In this document: positions 35,001 through 46,300 of the stretch, piece after piece
Layout: every line of letters begins with the position of its first letter
Position numbering within the stretch: the first letter of the stretch is position 1
From: Actinomadura rubteroloni
GTDB taxonomy: Bacteria > Actinomycetota > Actinomycetes > Streptosporangiales > Streptosporangiaceae
Assembly: GCF_002911665.1 (NCBI RefSeq)
Contig: NZ_MTBP01000002.1
Location: 1,426,001-1,490,000 of the forward strand
Direction: 5' to 3'
DNA: 64,000 nucleotides
Made by a program: the position numbers and the translations under genes
Notes under the pieces: model-generated
What the model saw: the letters and a program-made list of their open reading frames with translations, nothing else
Told to the model about the DNA's origin: nothing
Databases searched by the model: none

Positions 35001-38000
35001 CAGCGCGCCGGGCTCGGCGCGCTCGTCCGGCGACGCGATGGCCAGCGTCCCGCCCGCGCCCAGCGTGACGACGACGTCCAGCACGGCCGCGTCGAAGCTG
35101 AACGACGCGAACTGCAACGCCGTCACCCCGGGCTCCACGCCCAGAATCGGACGCAGCGCCGAGGCCAGGTTCACCACGCCCCGGTGCGACACCGCCACGC
35201 CCTTGGGACGGCCCGTCGACCCCGACGTGTAGATGACATACGCCAACTGACCGGGAACGACGTCACCGGGCAGGGACTCGGCGTACGTAGCGGCCGTGTC
35301 CTCCAGCAAGGCCACGCGTCCAGAGGCGGGCAGTGCGCCCACGGTTGAGGACGTCGCCAGAACGACCGCCGCCCCACTGTCCTCGATCACATGACCGAGC
35401 CGGTCCGCAGGATGCGACACGTCCAGCGGAAGGAACGCGCCCCCCGCCTTCCACACCGCGAGTTCCGCCACCACCATGTCCACCCCGCGCGGCAGGCACA
35501 GCGCGACGACCGACTCCGCACCGACGCCCAGCGACCGGAGGCGGCGCCCGAGCAGGTCGGCACGCGCGTCCAGCTCGGCGTACGACAGGACGTCGGCGCC
35601 GCAGCGCACGGCCGGAGCCGACGGCGTCCGCTCGACCCACGAAGCGAACAGCGACGGCCAGGTGGCGGCGGGCGCGGACGCCGACGTGGCGTTGAAGGAC
35701 GACACCACCCGCGAGCGCTCGTCGCCGAGGAGCACGTCCAGCGAACCCAGACGCACCGACGGATCGGCCGCGACCTGCGCCAGCACCCGCACGAGCCGCT
35801 CCGCCAGCCCCGCGACGGTCGACGCGTCGAACAGGTCCGTCGCGTACTGGACCATGCCGTCCAGCCCGGCCGGGGACCCGTCCGGGGACCGCTGCTCGGT
35901 CAGCCCCACCGTCAGGTCGAACTGCGCCGCCTCGACCCGCGAGCCGGGCGGCACCGGCCCGACGGACACGCCCGGCAGCGCCCACTGCTCGTGCGTCGGC
36001 GGCAGGCTCTGCACGCTCAGCATCACCTGGAACAGCGGGTTGCGCGCCAGGGACCGCGCCGGGTTCAGCTCCTCGACCAGCCGCTCGAACGGGACGTCCT
36101 GGTGCGCGTACGCCCCGAGGTCGGCGGCGCGGACGCGGGCGAGCAGGTCGGTGAAGGACGGGTCGCCGCTCGCGTCCGTCCGGAGCACCAGCGTGTTGGC
36201 GAAGAAGCCGACGAGCCCGTCCAGCGCGGCGTCGCCCCGGCCCGCGACGGCCGTGCCGAGCGGAAGGTCGGTGCCCGCGCCGGTCCGGGCGAGCAGCGCG
36301 GCGAGCGCCGCGTGGACGACCATGAACAGCGTCGACCCGTTCCGCGCCGCGAGGTCCAGCAGCCGCGCGTGCGTCGCCGCGTCCACCCGCAGCGGCGCGG
36401 ACGCGCCCCGGAACGAGCGCGTCGCCGGACGCGGCCGGTCGAACGGCAGCCGGATCTCGGCGGGCGCGCCGGCGAGGGCGTCCCGCCAGTAGTCGAGCTG
36501 GGCCGCGCCGTCGCCGAGGACGTCCCGCTCCCACAGCGCGTAGTCGACGTACTGGACGGGCAGCGGCTCCCACTCCGGCGCGCGTCCCTCCGCGCGGGCG
36601 GTGTAGGCGGCGCCGAGGTCGCGCCCGAGGACGCCCATCGACCAGCCGTCCACCGCGATGTGGTGCGCGACGACCAGCAGCACGTGGTCGGACGGCCCGA
36701 GCCGCAGCAGCCGCACCCGCCACGGCAGTTCGGCGGCCAGGTCGAACCGTTCCGCCGCGTGCGCGGCGAGCGCGTCGGCGAGCCGGTCCGCGGCGACGTC
36801 CTCGACGGCCAGGGACGGCCCGGACGCGACGATCACCTGATGCGGCTCGCCGTCGCCGGAGTACATCGTGCGCAGCGTCTCGTGCCGGGCCGCGACGTCG
36901 GCGAGCGCGGCCTCCAGCGCGGGAACGTCGAGGTCGCCGGTGATGCGCAGCGCGAGCGGCAGGGTGTACGCGGCGCCCTCGCCCGCGTCCTCGAGGCGGT
37001 TGAGGAACCACATCCGGCGCTGGGCGAACGACAGCGGCAGGACGTCCGGCCGCTCCCGCCGCGTCAGCGCCGCACGGGCCCCTTCGGCGCCGTCGACGTG
37101 CCGGGCGATGCCCGCGACGGTCGGCGCCGCGAACAGGTCCCGGACGCCGACCTCCGCGCCGAGGGCCGCGCGGATCCGCCCGATGAGCCGCATCGCGGTC
37201 AGCGAGTCGCCGCCGAGGTCGAAGAAGGAGTCCTCCGCCCCGACGGCGTCCAGTCCGAGCACGTCGGCGAACAGCGCGCACAGCGCCGCCTCGGCGGGCG
37301 TCTCGGGGCCGCGTCCGCCGCGCGGGGCGAAGTCGGGCGCGGGCAGCGCGGCCCGGTCCAGCTTGCCGTTCGCGGTGACGGGCAGCGCGGCCAGCTCCAC
37401 GACGGCGGCGGGCACCATGTAGTCGGGCAGCCGGGACGCGACGGACGCGCGCAGTCCGGCCGCGTCCACCGCGCCGCCGTCGGGGACGACGTAGGCGACG
37501 AGCCGCTTCTCCCCCGGCACGTCCTCCCGGACGACCACCGCCACGGCCCCGACGCCGGGCTGCTCGGCGAACGCCGTCTCGATCTCGCCGAGTTCCACGC
37601 GGAAGCCGCGCAGCTTCACCTGCTGGTCGGCGCGGCCGAGGTAGTCGACGTCGCCGGACGGCGTCCAGCGGGCGCGGTCGCCCGTCCGGTACATGCGCTC
37701 GCCGGGCCCGGCGGGGCCGGGGAACGGGCAGGCGACGAACCGCTCGCCGGTCAGCCCGGGACGTCCGGTGTAGCCGCGCCCGAGACCGGGCCCCGCGACG
37801 TACAGGTCGCCGGGGACGCCGGGCGGGACGGGCCGCAGGTGCGCGTCCAGGATGAAGACGCGCGTGTTGACGATCGGCCGGCCGACCGGGACGGGCCGGC
37901 CGTCGCCGCGCGGCGTCAGCGCCTCGGTCACCGTGATGTAGACGGTCGCCTCGGTCGGCCCGTAGAGGTTCATGAGCCGTCGTCCCGGCGCCCACCGCTC

Positions 38001-41000
38001 GACCAGCGCGGGCGGGCAGACCTCGCCCGCCGCGACGATCGTGGACACGACGGGCGGCAGTTCGTCCACGGCCGCGAGCAGCGACGGCGGCATCAGCATG
38101 TGCGTCACGCCGTGCCGGGCGGAGAGTTCGGCGAGCCGTCCGTGCGGCTGGAGGCGGTCGCCCTCGGCCACGACGAGCGCGCCGCCGGTGAGCAGCGACA
38201 ACGCCAGCTCCCACACGATCGCGTCGAAGCTCGGCGACGCGAGCTGGAGCACCCGCGCCCCCGGGCCGCCGCCGAACCGCTCGACCACGGCGGCCGTCAG
38301 GTTGCCGATGCCTCGATGGGTGAGCACCGCGCCCTTCGGCGTCCCGGTCGAGCCGGACGTGTAGATCGCGTACGCCGGGTGGTCCAGGCGCGTCGGCGCG
38401 GTCCGGTCGGCGTCCGTCGGACGGGTCGCGGGACGGGCCGCGACCGCCGCCGCCACGGCCGGGTCGTCGAGCACGAGGACGGGCGCGTCGGCGGGCAGGA
38501 CGTCGCGCAGCGAGCCCGCGCAGACCGTCAGCGCGGGCCGCGAGTCGGCGACCATGAACGCCAGGCGCTGCACCGGGTACTCCGGGTCCAGCGGCAGGTA
38601 GCCCGCGCCCGCCTTCGCCACGCCGACCAGCACGGTCGCGAGGTCGGCGCCCCGGTGCAGGAGCACGCCCACGAGGTCCCCGGTGCGGACGCCGCGCGCG
38701 ATCAGCTCGCGGGCGACGCGGTTGGCCGCCGCGTCCAGCTCCGCGTACGACCGGACGACGTCGCCGCCGATGACGGCCGGTTCGCCGGGCGTGCGGTCGG
38801 CCTGCGCCTCGAACAGCGCGGCGAACGGCTCGTCCGGGACGGGACGGGACGTGGCGTTGAACCCGTCCAGCAGCGCCCGCTCGCCGGACCGCAGGACGTC
38901 GATCTGACTGAGCCGCCGGCCCGGGTCCGCCGCGACCTGCTCCAGCACGCGCGTGAGCCGGGCGGCGAGGGCCTGCGCGGTAGCTTCATCGAACAGGTCG
39001 GCGGCGTACTGGAGCCGTCCGTCGATGCCGGCGGGCGTCCCGGCCGCGTCGCGCCGCTCGCTGAGCCCGAGCATCAGGTCGAACCGGGCGATCTCGGTGC
39101 CGGGCTCCTGCTCGACCGGACGGACGTCGACGCCCGGGAGCGTCCAGCCCGCCGCGTCGTCCGGGACGTTCTGCATGTTCAGCATGACCTGGAACAGCGG
39201 GTTCCGGGCGAGGGAGCGTTCGGGGTTGACGTCCTCGACCAGCCGCTCGAACGGCAGGTCCTGGTGGGCGTAGGCGGCGAGGTCGGTCTCGCGGACGCGG
39301 TCCAGGAGCTGCGCGAAGGTCGGGTCGCCGCTCGCGTCCGTCCGGAGCACGAGCGTGTTGACGAAGAAGCCGACGAGCCCGTCCAGCGCGGGGTCGCCGC
39401 GTCCCGCGATGGCCGTGCCGATCGGGAGGTCGTCGCCCGCGCCGGTCCGGGCGAGGAGCGCCGCCAGCGCCGCGTGGACGACCATGAACGTCGTCGCCCG
39501 GCCGCGCTGCGCCACCCCGACGAGCCGGGCGTGCGTGGCGGCGTCCACCGCCACCGGGACGGACGCGCCCCGGAACGACGCCGCCGCCGGACGCGGCCGG
39601 TCGGCCGGCAGCGCCAGCTCCGCCGGGGCGCCGTCGAGCGCCGTGCGCCAGTGGTCGAGCTGGGCGGTGATGAGGCTCTCGGGGTCGTCCAGGTCACCGA
39701 GGACGGCGCGCTGCCACACCGCGTAGTCGCCGTACTGCACGGGCAGCGGCTCCCACGCCGGCGCGTCTCCGCTCCGGCGGGCCGCGTAGGCGGTGCCGAG
39801 GTCGCGGCCGAGGACGTCCAGCGACCAGCCGTCCACCGCGATGTGGTGCGCGACGATCAGCAGCACCCGCTCATCCGGGCCGGTGACCAGCAGCGACGTC
39901 CGCCACGGCAGCTCGGCGCGGACGTCGAACCGGCGCCGGACCTCCGCCGCCAGCGCGTCCGCGAGTTCCTCGGGCGCGACGTCCGCGACCGTCAGCTCAG
40001 GCCGCCCCTCCGCCCCCGTCAGCACCCGCGCACGCGGCACCTCGCCCGCGTCGTTTAGGCCCGGGGGGTCGGTCGGGGTCGGTTGGTCGGGGAAAATCGT
40101 CCGGAGGGTCTCGTGGCGGTCGGCGAGGTCGGCGAGAGCTGCGGCGAGCGCGCCGATGTCCAGGTCGCCGGTCAGCCGCAGCGCGACGGCGAGGTTGTAG
40201 TCCGCGCTCGCGCCCGCCTCTTCCAGCCGGTTCAGGAACCACATGCGCTGCTGGGCGAACGACAGCGGCGGCTCGGCGTCGCCGGAGCGGCGCGTCAGCG
40301 GGACCGGCGCGCGGCCCGTCTCCCCGGCGACGCGGGCGAGGTCGGCGACGGTCGGCGTCCCGAACAGCGTCCGGACGCTGATGTCGGAGTTCAGCACCGC
40401 GCGGATCCGGGCGACGAGCCGCATCGCGAGCAGCGAGTCGCCGCCGAGGTCGAAGAACGAGTCGTCGGCGCCGACGCGGTTCGTCCCGAGCACCTCGGCG
40501 AACAACCCGCACAGCAGTTCTTCCATCGGTGTGGACGGCGCCCGCCCCCCGGCCGCCGCGTCCGGCGCGGGCAGCGCGGCGCGGTCCAGCTTGCCGTTCA
40601 CTGTGACGGGCAGCGCGTCCAGCACGACGATGGCGGACGGCACCATGTAGTCCGGCAGCCGCTCCGCCAGATGGCTCCGCAGCGACCGCCCGTCCAGGCC
40701 CGTGTCCTGGTCAGCGTGGGGGACGACGTAGGCGACCAGGCGCTTGTCGCCGGGGCGGTCCTCGCGGGCGATGACCGCCGCCTGCGCCACGGACGGGTGG
40801 GACGCGAGCAGCGCCTCGATCTCGCCGGGCTCGACGCGGAACCCGCGCACCTTGACCTGCTCGTCGGCGCGGCCGACGACGACCAGGTCGCCGCCGGGAG
40901 TCCAGTGGGCGAGGTCGCCCGTCCGGTACATCCGGCCGCCGCCGAACGGGTCGGCGACGAAGCGTTCGGCGGTCAGCCCCGGACGGCCCGCGTAGCCCTG

Positions 41001-43385
41001 CGCCAGGCCCGCGCCCGCCAGGTACAGCTCGCCCGTGACGCCGGGCGGGACGGGCCGCAGGAAGCCGTCCAGGACGTACGTCCGCGTGTTCTCGATCGGC
41101 CGGCCGATGGGCGCCGGGCCGGAGACGCGCGTCAGCGGCGCGCTCATCGCGGCGATCACCGTCGCCTCGGTCGGGCCGTAGGCGTTGATCAGCGTCCGGC
41201 CGGGCGCGCGGGCCGCCACGAGCGTCTCCGGGCACACCTCGCCCGCCACTGACACCGTGTGCACCGACGCGGGCAGCTCCCCGGCGGCGGCCAGGACGGA
41301 CGGCGGCATCATCAGGTGCGTCACGCCGAACTCGTCCGCCACCTCGGCGAGCGACCCGTACGGCGGCAGCCGCGTCGCGTCCACGACCACCAGCGCGCCC
41401 CCCGAAAGAAGCGCCGTGCAGAACTCCGCGAACGCCACGTCGAAGCTCAGCGACGTGAACTGGAGGACGCGCGCCCCCGGCCCCGCCCCCAGCCGCGTGA
41501 TGTGGCTCGCCGCGAGGCTCCCCACCCCGCGGTGCGACACGACCACGCCCTTCGGCCGGCCCGTCGACCCGGACGTGTAGATCACGTACGCCGGGTGCAG
41601 CAGCCGCAGCGGCACGACGCGGTCCGCGTCCGTCGGCGCCGTCGCGGGACGCGCCGCCAGCGCCGAGGCGTCGAACACCCAGGAAGCGGCGGATTCCGGC
41701 AGCACCGACCGCGTGGCGTCCGTGCAGACCGTCAGCACCGGACGGGCGTCGCCGAGCATGAACGCCACCCGCTCCTCCGGGTGGCGCGGGTCGATCGGCA
41801 GGTAGCCCGCCCCGGACTTCACCACGCCGAGCAGCACCGCGAGCAGGTCCGCCGAGCGCTCCATCAGCACGCCGACCAGGTCGCCCGGCCCGATCCGCCG
41901 CGCGATCAGCTCGTGGGCGACGCGGTTGGCCGCCGCGTCCAGCTCGGCGTAGGTCCAGGTGCGGGCGGCGGTGACGAGCGCGGGCGCGTCCGGCGTCCGC
42001 GCTGCCTGCGCCTCGAACAGCGCGCCGAACGTGCCCGACGGGACGTCGGCGCCGGTGGCGTTCCAGGACGTCAGCACGGCCCGCCGCTCGGACGGCGCCA
42101 GCACGTCCACCCGGTCCACCGGGACGTCCGGGTCGGCCGCGACCTGCTCCAGGACCCGGACGAGCCGCGCCGCGATCCCCGCGCCGTCCGGCAGCACGTC
42201 CGCGCGGTGGCTCAGCCGGAACCCCATCGAGCCGAACGGGTTGACGACCAGCGACAGCGGATAGTGCGCCGCGTCCCGGCCGCGCGACATCGTCATCGTC
42301 AATGCGCCCGGCTCGGGCGCGGACCGCTCGGCCGGGTAGTTCTCGAACGCCATCGACGTGTCGAAAACCGCGCCGGGCCCGGCCGCGCGCTGGACGTCGG
42401 CGAGCCCGAGGTGCTGGTGCGCGAGCAGCCCGGACTGGACGTCCTGCAAGCCCGCGAGCGTGTCGGCGAAGGACGTCCCGGCGCGCAGCCGCACCCGCAC
42501 CGGGACGGTGTTGATGAACAGCCCGAGCATCCGGTCCGCGCCGGGCAGTTCGGCCGGGCGGCCCGCGACCGTCCCGCCGAAGACCACGTCGTCGCGCCCG
42601 GTGAGCGCCGACAGCACCAGCGCCCACGCGCCCTGGAAGACCGTGTTGAGCGTGAGGTCACGGGAGCGGGACAGCGCGCGTAATCGGTCGGCGAGCCCCG
42701 CGTCCAGGGCGATCTCGACGTCCTCGGGCAGCACCGGCGCGGCGTTCGGGTCGGCGGGGACGACCAGGGTCGGCTCGCCGGTCCCGGCGAGCGCCGCCCG
42801 CCACGCCTCCCGTGCCGCGTCCGCGTCCTGCCGCGCGAGCCATTCCAGGTAGTCGCGGTAGGACGTCACCGGGGCGGGGCCGGACGTCCCGGCGTAGGCG
42901 GCGCGCAGCTCGTCCAGCAGCAGCGGCAGCGACCAGCCGTCCAGGACGATGTGGTGCGCGGTGATCAGCAGCCGGTGCCGGTCGGGCGCCAGGCGCAGCA
43001 GCGCGGCGCGCAGCAGCGGCGGACGCGCCAGGTCGAACCGCTGCGCCCGCTCCTCCTCGGCGACCGCGTCGGCGTCGGCGTCGGCGTCGGCCGAGAGGAC
43101 CTCGCGCCACGGCGCGTCCACGGCCCGCGCGACGACCTGGACCGGCCGCCGCGCCCCCGCCATCTGCCGGAACCCGGCGCGCAGGCTCGCGTGCCGCTCG
43201 AACAGCGCGTCCCACGCCGCGCGGAGCCGCGCGACGTCCAGCGGGCCGTCCAGGTCCAGCACGTGCTGGCCGACGTAGACGTCGAGGGCGTCCTCGTCGT
43301 ACACCGCGTGGAACAGCAGCCCCTCCTGGAGGGGCGACAGGGGCCAGACGTCCTCCACCCGGCCGTCCGTGCGACGCTGCGTCAC
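23007..43385 (-). CDS. NRPS subunit 2: modules 4-9 (six modules, terminal E)
   Basis: A 6792-residue protein, the largest gene here, with six C-A-T modules and a final E domain. Carrier serines fall at 984, 2061, 3096, 4154, 5196 and 6262, giving a regular spacing of about 1050. E9 has [10 protein letters not shown] from His6438. By-eye specificity codes: A4 DVAMSAAVIK, A5 DAWLVALVYK, A6 DALSLATVIK, A7 DAWTVAAVCK (Phe), A8 DALSVAAVLK, A9 DALSLATVIK. Only module 7 is assignable with confidence. T9 has the GGDSI form seen before E domains, so residue 9 is predicted D. C4 follows the E domain of subunit 1 and should be a D-C-L type; C5-C9 look L-C-L. The start is a GTG within GTGA, overlapping the upstream stop by 4 nt, with AGGGGGA before it. 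In-frame starts further upstream lie inside the preceding gene and are not used. Confidence 0.96.
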   Translation of the reverse strand: MTQRRTDGRVEDVWPLSPLQEGLLFHAVYDEDALDVYVGQHVLDLDGPLDVARLRAAWDALFERHASLRAGFRQMAGARRPVQVVARAVDAPWREVLSADADADADAVAEEERAQRFDLARPPLLRAALLRLAPDRHRLLITAHHIVLDGWSLPLLLDELRAAYAGTSGPAPVTSYRDYLEWLARQDADAAREAWRAALAGTGEPTLVVPADPNAAPVLPEDVEIALDAGLADRLRALSRSRDLTLNTVFQGAWALVLSALTGRDDVVFGGTVAGRPAELPGADRMLGLFINTVPVRVRLRAGTSFADTLAGLQDVQSGLLAHQHLGLADVQRAAGPGAVFDTSMAFENYPAERSAPEPGALTMTMSRGRDAAHYPLSLVVNPFGSMGFRLSHRADVLPDGAGIAARLVRVLEQVAADPDVPVDRVDVLAPSERRAVLTSWNATGADVPSGTFGALFEAQAARTPDAPALVTAARTWTYAELDAAANRVAHELIARRIGPGDLVGVLMERSADLLAVLLGVVKSGAGYLPIDPRHPEERVAFMLGDARPVLTVCTDATRSVLPESAASWVFDASALAARPATAPTDADRVVPLRLLHPAYVIYTSGSTGRPKGVVVSHRGVGSLAASHITRLGAGPGARVLQFTSLSFDVAFAEFCTALLSGGALVVVDATRLPPYGSLAEVADEFGVTHLMMPPSVLAAAGELPASVHTVSVAGEVCPETLVAARAPGRTLINAYGPTEATVIAAMSAPLTRVSGPAPIGRPIENTRTYVLDGFLRPVPPGVTGELYLAGAGLAQGYAGRPGLTAERFVADPFGGGRMYRTGDLAHWTPGGDLVVVGRADEQVKVRGFRVEPGEIEALLASHPSVAQAAVIAREDRPGDKRLVAYVVPHADQDTGLDGRSLRSHLAERLPDYMVPSAIVVLDALPVTVNGKLDRAALPAPDAAAGGRAPSTPMEELLCGLFAEVLGTNRVGADDSFFDLGGDSLLAMRLVARIRAVLNSDISVRTLFGTPTVADLARVAGETGRAPVPLTRRSGDAEPPLSFAQQRMWFLNRLEEAGASADYNLAVALRLTGDLDIGALAAALADLADRHETLRTIFPDQPTPTDPPGLNDAGEVPRARVLTGAEGRPELTVADVAPEELADALAAEVRRRFDVRAELPWRTSLLVTGPDERVLLIVAHHIAVDGWSLDVLGRDLGTAYAARRSGDAPAWEPLPVQYGDYAVWQRAVLGDLDDPESLITAQLDHWRTALDGAPAELALPADRPRPAAASFRGASVPVAVDAATHARLVGVAQRGRATTFMVVHAALAALLARTGAGDDLPIGTAIAGRGDPALDGLVGFFVNTLVLRTDASGDPTFAQLLDRVRETDLAAYAHQDLPFERLVEDVNPERSLARNPLFQVMLNMQNVPDDAAGWTLPGVDVRPVEQEPGTEIARFDLMLGLSERRDAAGTPAGIDGRLQYAADLFDEATAQALAARLTRVLEQVAADPGRRLSQIDVLRSGERALLDGFNATSRPVPDEPFAALFEAQADRTPGEPAVIGGDVVRSYAELDAAANRVARELIARGVRTGDLVGVLLHRGADLATVLVGVAKAGAGYLPLDPEYPVQRLAFMVADSRPALTVCAGSLRDVLPADAPVLVLDDPAVAAAVAARPATRPTDADRTAPTRLDHPAYAIYTSGSTGTPKGAVLTHRGIGNLTAAVVERFGGGPGARVLQLASPSFDAIVWELALSLLTGGALVVAEGDRLQPHGRLAELSARHGVTHMLMPPSLLAAVDELPPVVSTIVAAGEVCPPALVERWAPGRRLMNLYGPTEATVYITVTEALTPRGDGRPVPVGRPIVNTRVFILDAHLRPVPPGVPGDLYVAGPGLGRGYTGRPGLTGERFVACPFPGPAGPGERMYRTGDRARWTPSGDVDYLGRADQQVKLRGFRVELGEIETAFAEQPGVGAVAVVVREDVPGEKRLVAYVVPDGGAVDAAGLRASVASRLPDYMVPAAVVELAALPVTANGKLDRAALPAPDFAPRGGRGPETPAEAALCALFADVLGLDAVGAEDSFFDLGGDSLTAMRLIGRIRAALGAEVGVRDLFAAPTVAGIARHVDGAEGARAALTRRERPDVLPLSFAQRRMWFLNRLEDAGEGAAYTLPLALRITGDLDVPALEAALADVAARHETLRTMYSGDGEPHQVIVASGPSLAVEDVAADRLADALAAHAAERFDLAAELPWRVRLLRLGPSDHVLLVVAHHIAVDGWSMGVLGRDLGAAYTARAEGRAPEWEPLPVQYVDYALWERDVLGDGAAQLDYWRDALAGAPAEIRLPFDRPRPATRSFRGASAPLRVDAATHARLLDLAARNGSTLFMVVHAALAALLARTGAGTDLPLGTAVAGRGDAALDGLVGFFANTLVLRTDASGDPSFTDLLARVRAADLGAYAHQDVPFERLVEELNPARSLARNPLFQVMLSVQSLPPTHEQWALPGVSVGPVPPGSRVEAAQFDLTVGLTEQRSPDGSPAGLDGMVQYATDLFDASTVAGLAERLVRVLAQVAADPSVRLGSLDVLLGDERSRVVSSFNATSASAPAATWPSLFASWVERTPSAPAVRCGADVLSYAELDARADLLGRRLRSLGVGAESVVALCLPRGVDMVVAELAVWKAGGAFLPLDVSHPADRLGHVIEDSGAAVVLATSSTVGALPASGRVALLEDTAATYAESLPGDVVPGQLAYVIYTSGSTGRPKGVAVSHRGVVNLASALRPILGVEPGVTALQFASFSFDAAVLDVVVTLGAGGTLAIASPDERAEPGALAAMIRAADVSVASVVPSLLSVLDPAAVSGVRNWVLGAELLTADLAARWTAGSRVWNTYGPTEATVITTAVPVDPAITATDPPPSIGRPIENTRTYVLDEFLQPVPPGVVGELYITGPGLARGYVGRPDLTAERFVASPFGTGERLYRSGDLAKWTADGELVFAGRADAQVKIRGFRVEPGEIESVLASSESVAQAAVLVRDDWLVAYVVADGLDVDALREFTAGRLPDYMIPAAFVVLDALPLTVNGKLDRAALPEPDFAGTGGRPAASWTEEILSGLFADVLGADRVGPDDSFFDLGGDSLSAMRLIGRVRTVLGVEIGVRALFAAPTVAGVARLAGGPDAAARPALTPRPRPETVPPSFAQQRMWFLNRLTEAQPGAAAVYNLPVALRLSGPLDVAALDAALGDLADRHESLRTILTDQATPAGEGALRQVVVAGRPELEVVGSGEATLLADIAARTGRSFDTSRDLPWRVTLLELGPDEHVLLIVAHHIAVDGWSMGVLQRDLAVAYAARRAGGAPEWEPLPVQYADYALWQRAVLGDPDDPAGALGRQIAHWREALDGLPAEISLPFDRNRPAAPSFEGRSVPLWVDAETHAALAGLARDTGTTMFMVLQAALAVTLAKLGAGTDVPLGTPVAGRGDAALDDLVGFFVNTLVLRTDLSGDPTLAQVLDRVRAADLAAYAHQDVPFERLVEELDPARSLARNPLFQVMLNVQNLPDEDGGWDAAGLAVAEMGPGSFVEPARFDLAVNLMERHGPDGPAGIGGGIHYAVDLFDPETAQALTERLVLVLRQMAADPGRTLGRVDVLDDAERRTVTEDWNATSRDVPEGTLAALFAAQAARTPDAAAVVARDRVWTYAELDRAANRVAHELIARRVGPGDVVGVLMERSPDLVAVLLGAAKAGAAYLSIDRNYPAERIAFMLADARPALVVCTPETEHQTRPPAGPDGVERLVFDAAGLAERAETAPTDAERTVPQRLDHPAYVIYTSGSTGTPKGVVLSHRGVGNLAAVQRERLGAGPGARVLQLASLSFDAAFWETVMALLSGAALVVADEESLRDPAAVATEHGVTHLTVPPSVLATFAEQPPGLDVVVVAGEACPPALAARWADGRTMINAYGPSEATVCTTMTDPLTGEGPITIGRPIANTRMYVLDERLRPVPPGVVGDLYAAGPGLALGYLRRPALTAGRFVPCPFGASGERMYRTGDRASWTRAGELAFAGRADEQVKVRGFRVEPGEVETALAEFAEVRAAAVIVREDRPGDRRLVGYVAGTADPAALRARLAERLPDYMVPSALVVLDALPVTANGKLDRAALPAPEAAAPGRAPETPAEALLCELFAEVLGVPEVGADDSFFDLGGDSLLAMRLLARVRAVFAAEIGVRALFADPTPAGVARNIGEQVEDDRPPLVAGPRPDVVPLSFGQQRMWFLNRLESSGEGAGYTIPLALRLTGPLDVPALERALGDVADRHETLRTIFPAQDGTPGQRLVDDRPALDVVAVDDLYADMAARTARPFDVGAEIPWRATLYVLGPDEHALLLVAHHIAVDGWSMGILTRDLGVAYAARADGRAPEWEPLPVQYADYALWQRAVLGDPDDPSSLVSRQLAHWRTTLAGAPEELTLPADRPRPPVPSFEGATVPVHVDAATHVRLTELAQRTHATTFMVLHAALAALLSRLGAGDDIPVGAPVAGRGDAALDDLAGFFVNTLVLRADVSGDITFAELLARVRETDLAAYANQDVPFERLVEELNPDRSLSRNPLFQVMLAVQNLPLDDDGWPVRGLGVELMQPKAEAARFDLSVSLLERRDAQGRPDGLGGAVRYAVDLFDEATAQGLVARLVRVLAQVTADPSVRLRDLDVLDSGERAAVLTGWNATSAPRSADTWPELFASWARRTPDAPAVRCGDETLTYRELDERSNRLARRLRGLGVAAESTVGLCLPRSADLVTGVLAVWKAGGAYVPLDPEHPADRVAYMLEDGGATVVLVAPETLAVVPPGVRTVLVGSAALESDAALRVVVRPDQLAYVIYTSGSTGRPKGVAVSHRGLVNLAESLRPALGSVPVALQFASFSFDAAVLDVAVVLGGGGTLVVASAEERAEPARLAATMRDAGVTAASVVPSLLSVLDPDDVPGVAHWIVGAERVTSELVSRWAGRASVWNAYGPTETTVLAAAGPVSAGHRADDPAPSIGRPIENMRAYVLDGYLRPVAPGVVGELYVSGPGLARGYAGRPALTAERFVAGPFGTPGERMYRTGDLARWTRDGRLSFAGRADAQVKIRGFRVEPGEIESLLTAHPSVAQAAVLVRDDRLIAYLVPSAGASVDAAVLRGHLGERVPDYMVPSAFVVLDALPLTVNGKLDRAALPAPDASGSGGRAPATLAEELLCGAFAEVLGVERVAADDSFFDLGGDSLSAMRVIARVRTALGVEIGVPDLFAEPTPEGVARLLAARAGVSRTALAARERPETIPLSSGQQRMWFLNRLADEQPGAAAVYNLPLAVRLTGVLDVPALRAALADVADRHETLRTLYPDDLVLPGTDETGARQVVLDGVAGRPALEVVEAAPQEVKGLLLACAERPFDVRSDLPWRALLVTVAPDEHVLAIVAHHIAVDGWSMGVLQRDLATAYTARHAGRAPGWTPLPVQYADYALWQHDVLGDPDDPGSVLGAQLAHWRAALDGLPPEIPLPADRARPKAATFDGGTVSFRIAPETHAALAALARRHDATMFMVAHAALALLLTRHGAGDDVPIGTPIAGRGDAALDDLAGFFVNTLVLRTDLSGNPTFAELLARVRATDLAAYANQDIPFERLVEELNPVRSLARNPLFQVSLTVQNLPEQEARWDLPGLESGPVEPGSHPETSRFDLALSLSEFRTDDGAPAGIGGALQFATDLFDADTARALTERLVRVLEQADADPEQPLTRIGVLAEAERGDLLAAAPAAPLPDGTWLDLFEASVRRVPSGTAVRCGDRSRTYAELDADSSRLAARLRADGVGPETVVGLCLPRGVELVTAVLAVWKAGGAFLPLDPEYPADRLAFMIEDSGAPIVAVTPDTADKLPPTDARTLHIPTPDTTEALAPHDDVAVGGAVGADGLAYVIYTSGSTGVPKGVAVAHRGVVNLARAMRPVLRVEDGTVALQFASFSFDAAVLDLAVVLGAGGTLAVATAEERTEPALLETMIRDAGVTAASVVPSLLGVLDPDAVPGVATWVLGAELLTADLASRWTARSSVRNTYGPTEATVITTAGPVDAAITGADPAPPIGRPIENARVHVLDDRLEPVPANVAGEVYVAGPGLARGYRGRPGLTAERFVPCPFGAPGERMYRTGDLARRDRNGDLFFAGRADQQLKIRGFRVEPGEVEAVLAAHDGVAQVAVVAREDRPGERRLVAYAVPADVDTAALRAFAAARLPEHMVPAAFVTLDALPLTVNGKLDRAKLPAPDTTSGGRAPETPREELLCALFADVLGLERVGADDSFFTLGGDSILSMTLVSRVRREGLVLSVRQVFEHQTAAALARVATTAADAARAGEPGTGDVPLTPVMRELIDRAGADLPGAVQSALVVTPADVDADRLAAAVQALVDRHDLLRARLDGDRLTVPEPGAVTVAVTRVDAAGRDLDALVRAESAAATERIDPRRSLVAAVWFDAGPGAQGRLLLAVHHLAVDGVSWRILLPDLAEAYAGAELAPVPTSFRHWARTLAAQAGAPRRRAELPHWTATLGAAEPPLGDRPLDPARDVGGTMFQIAVTAPDAATRGLLTSIPAAFNAGPDDVLLAALTVAFTEWRRRRGATGPRGLLVDVEGHGRVPLEDGADLSRTVGWFTGLHPVRLDAGPVDVARVRAGGPEAGEVIKAVKEQLRAVPADGLGYGILRHLDPETAPLLADAPAPQVGFNYLGRFTVSAGDETPSDWRPAGLGGGSGDRTPAAHALEAGGMIEDLPSGPRLTLTLAWPRGLLAESAVRDLAALWTDVLTGMTAPTAATGAHHTPSDFPLAEISQDDLDEFEAIAQQIVERETP
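40060..40095. repeat. Single diverged copy of the 36-bp NRPS repeat
   Basis: Within the C domain of module 5, this 36-bp stretch matches the unit repeated at 47561-47668 (read in a shifted register) with one mismatch. It encodes the same FPDQPTPTD loop. It shows the sequence exists as a single copy in another C domain and was amplified in module 3. Confidence 0.8.
43066..43091. repeat. Hexanucleotide repeat in the C domain of module 4
   Basis: Just over four copies of GCGTCG, in frame, encode an alternating Ala-Asp run ([15 protein letters not shown]) in the C4 domain near residue 100. It is a slippage-prone simple repeat in a surface loop. Confidence 0.8.
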
Positions 43386-46300
43386 CGTGGTCCCCCTTCG
43401 TCGGCGAGGTCCGCTTCGAGTAGGTCGATCTCGTGCTGGTCGAGCGTGCTGAGCAGGAAGTCCGACGGCGTGTGCCCGCCGCCGGTGTGCGCGGCGAGGC
43501 CGGTGAGCGCCGCCGCCCAGCCGTCGGCGATCTCGCGCGCGTCGGCCGGGTCGAGCGCGCCGGGCGGCGAGGCGAGCGTGAGGGTGAGGACGGGGCCGTC
43601 GGTGATCCGCGCCATCACGTCCAGCGCGTGCCGCACCGGGACGTCGCCGGCCGCGCGCTCGCCGAGCCGCCGCCAGTCGCCGGACGCGGCGGCGGGCGTC
43701 CGGCCGAGGTAGTTGAAGGCGATGCCGGGGGCGGGCAGCGCGGCGAGCACCGGGCCCGTCCCCGGGTGGACGCGGCGCAGCAGCCCGAAGCCGAGCCCGT
43801 CGCCGGGCACCGCGCGGACCTGCTCCTTGACGCGCTTGACGAGCGTCCCGGCGTCCGGGCCGCCCGCGCGGACGGCGGCGAGGTCGAGCGCCCCCGCGTC
43901 CAGCCGGACGGGATGGACGGCGGTGAACCACCCGACCGTCCGGGACAGGTCCATGCCCTCGGCGAGGGGTTCGCGGCCGTGCCGTTCGACGTCGACCAGC
44001 AGCCCGCCGGACGTGTCGCGCCCGCGCCGCCGCCAGGTCTCGGTGAGCGCGGCGGTCAGCGCGGCGAGCAGGATCTCGTCCATGCCCGCGTGGAAGGCGG
44101 CGGTGACGCGGGTGAGCAGGGCCTCGGTCGTCGCCGCGTCCAAAGTCGCGGCGGTCTCGCGGGCGGGGCCGGGCGTGACCGGCGCGTCGGTGATCCGCAG
44201 GGACGGCCCGTCCAGCAGCCGGATCCAGTCCGGCAGCTCGGCGACGCGGTCGGCGGCCTGGTCGGCGAGCGCCCGCGCCCAGTGCCGGAACGATGTTCCG
44301 GTTGCCTCCAGCGGACGGCCTTCGTACGCGGCGCGCAGGTCGGGCAGCAGGATCTGCCAGGACACGCCGTCGATGACGAGGTGGTGCGCGACCAGCTCCA
44401 GCCGTCCCGGCGACAATGCGGCGCCGAGCAGCGGCCCGTCCAGCGCGACCCCGGCGCCGAGCGCGAACGGCGCGCCCGACGGCAGCACGACGAGCGCGTC
44501 GCCCTCCAGCCGCGCCCGCAGCACGTCGTGGTGGTCGATGACGGCCCGCAGCGCGTCCGCGAGCCGGCCGGCGTCCAGGTCCGCCGGGACGGCCAGCACC
44601 GCCGACTGCACGGCGCGCTCGGCGTCCGGGCCGGCCAGCAGTTCGCGCATCACCGGCGTCAGCGGGACCGCGCCGGTCGCCGGGACGTCCGCCGCCGCCG
44701 GATCGGTGAGCGCCGTCGCGACGGCGGCGAGCGCGGCCGGGGTGCGCCGCCGGAACACCTCCCGCACGCCGAGCACCAGCCCCGACCGGCGGGCCCTGGC
44801 GACCAGCGCCATCGACAGGATCGAGTCGCCGCCGAGCGCGAAGAACGAGTCGTCGGGGCCGACGCGCTCCAGCCCGAGGACGTCGGCGAACAGCCCGCAC
44901 AGCAGTTCCTCGGCGGGCGTCGCGGGCTCGCGCGCGTCCTCGGCCGAGGCGGCCGACGGCACCGGCAGCGCCGCCCGGTCCAGCTTGCCGTTCACCGTGA
45001 GCGGCAGCGCGTCCAGCGCGACGAACGCGGACGGCACCATGTAGTCCGGCACGCGCGCCGCGACGTGCGCCCGCAGCGCGTCCGCGCCGCCCCCGACGGT
45101 GTAGGCGACGAGCCGCCCGTCCTGGACGACCACGGCGGCCTGCGCGACGTCCGGGTGCGCGGCCAGCACCGACGCGACCTCGCCCGGCTCCACCCGGAAC
45201 CCGCGGATCTTGACCTGCTCGTCGGCGCGGCCCGCGAACAGCAGCTCGCCACCGGCCGTCCAGCGCGCACGGTCGCCGGTGCGGTACATGCGCGCCCCGC
45301 CGGGCCGGAACGGGCACGCGACGAACCGTTCGGCGGTGAGGTCGGGCCGTCCCGCATAACCGCGCGCCAGCCCGACGCCCGTCAGATAAAGCTCCCCGAC
45401 CACCCCGGGCGGGACGGGCCGCAGTTTCTCGTCCAGTACGTACAGGCGGGTGTTGGTCAGCGGCCGTCCGACGGCGGGCGGCCGGTCCTCGGCGGTGATG
45501 CCCGCGTCCACCGGCCCGGACGTCGCGATGACCGTGCCCTCAGTGGGCCCGTAGGTGTTCCAGACCGTGGACCGGGCCGTCCAGCGCGCGGCGAGGTCGG
45601 CCGTCAGCAGCTCGGCGCCGAGGACCCAGCGCCGCACTCCGGGCACCGCGTCCGGGTCGAGGACCCCGAGCAGGGACGGCACGACGCTCGCCACCGACAC
45701 CCCCGCCGACCGGATCATCGCGGCCAGCGCGTCCGGCTCGGCGCGCTCCTCGGCGGTCGCGACGGCCAGCGTCCCGCCGCCGCCGAGCACCACCGCGACG
45801 TCGAGCACGGCCGCGTCGAACCCGAACGACGCGAACTGGAGCGCGACCGTGCCGGGCGCGACGCCGAGCGCGGGCCGCAGCGCCGTCGCGAGGTTCACCA
45901 GGCCCCGGTGCTCGATCGCGACGCCCTTCGGACGGCCCGTGGACCCCGACGTGTAGATGACGTAGGCGAGCTGACCGGGCCGGACGTCCGCCCGCAGCGG
46001 CGGGCCGAGGACGTCCGGCGTGGTCGTCGGCGCGTCGAACGGACCGAGCGTGTCGCCGGTCCCGATGACCAGCGCGGCGCCGCTGTCGGCGACGATGTGG
46101 GCCAGCCGCTCGGCGGGGTGCTCGGGGTCGAGCGGGACGAACGCGCCGCCCGCCCGCCACACCGCGAGCTGCGCGACGGGCCAGTCCACCCCGCGCGGCA
46201 GGCACAGCGCAACGACGGTCTCGGGACCGACCCCGAGGCTCCGCAGGTGCCCGGCGAGCCGCGCGGAGCGGTCGTCCAGCTCCGCGTAGGTCAGCGCGTC

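Noticed and set aside
43386..45317. An upstream extension of the second NRPS gene to an ATG at 45317
   Set aside because: The extension lies in another frame of the first NRPS gene, has no NRPS motifs, and the GTG at 43385 has a good ribosome-binding site and a coupled overlap.
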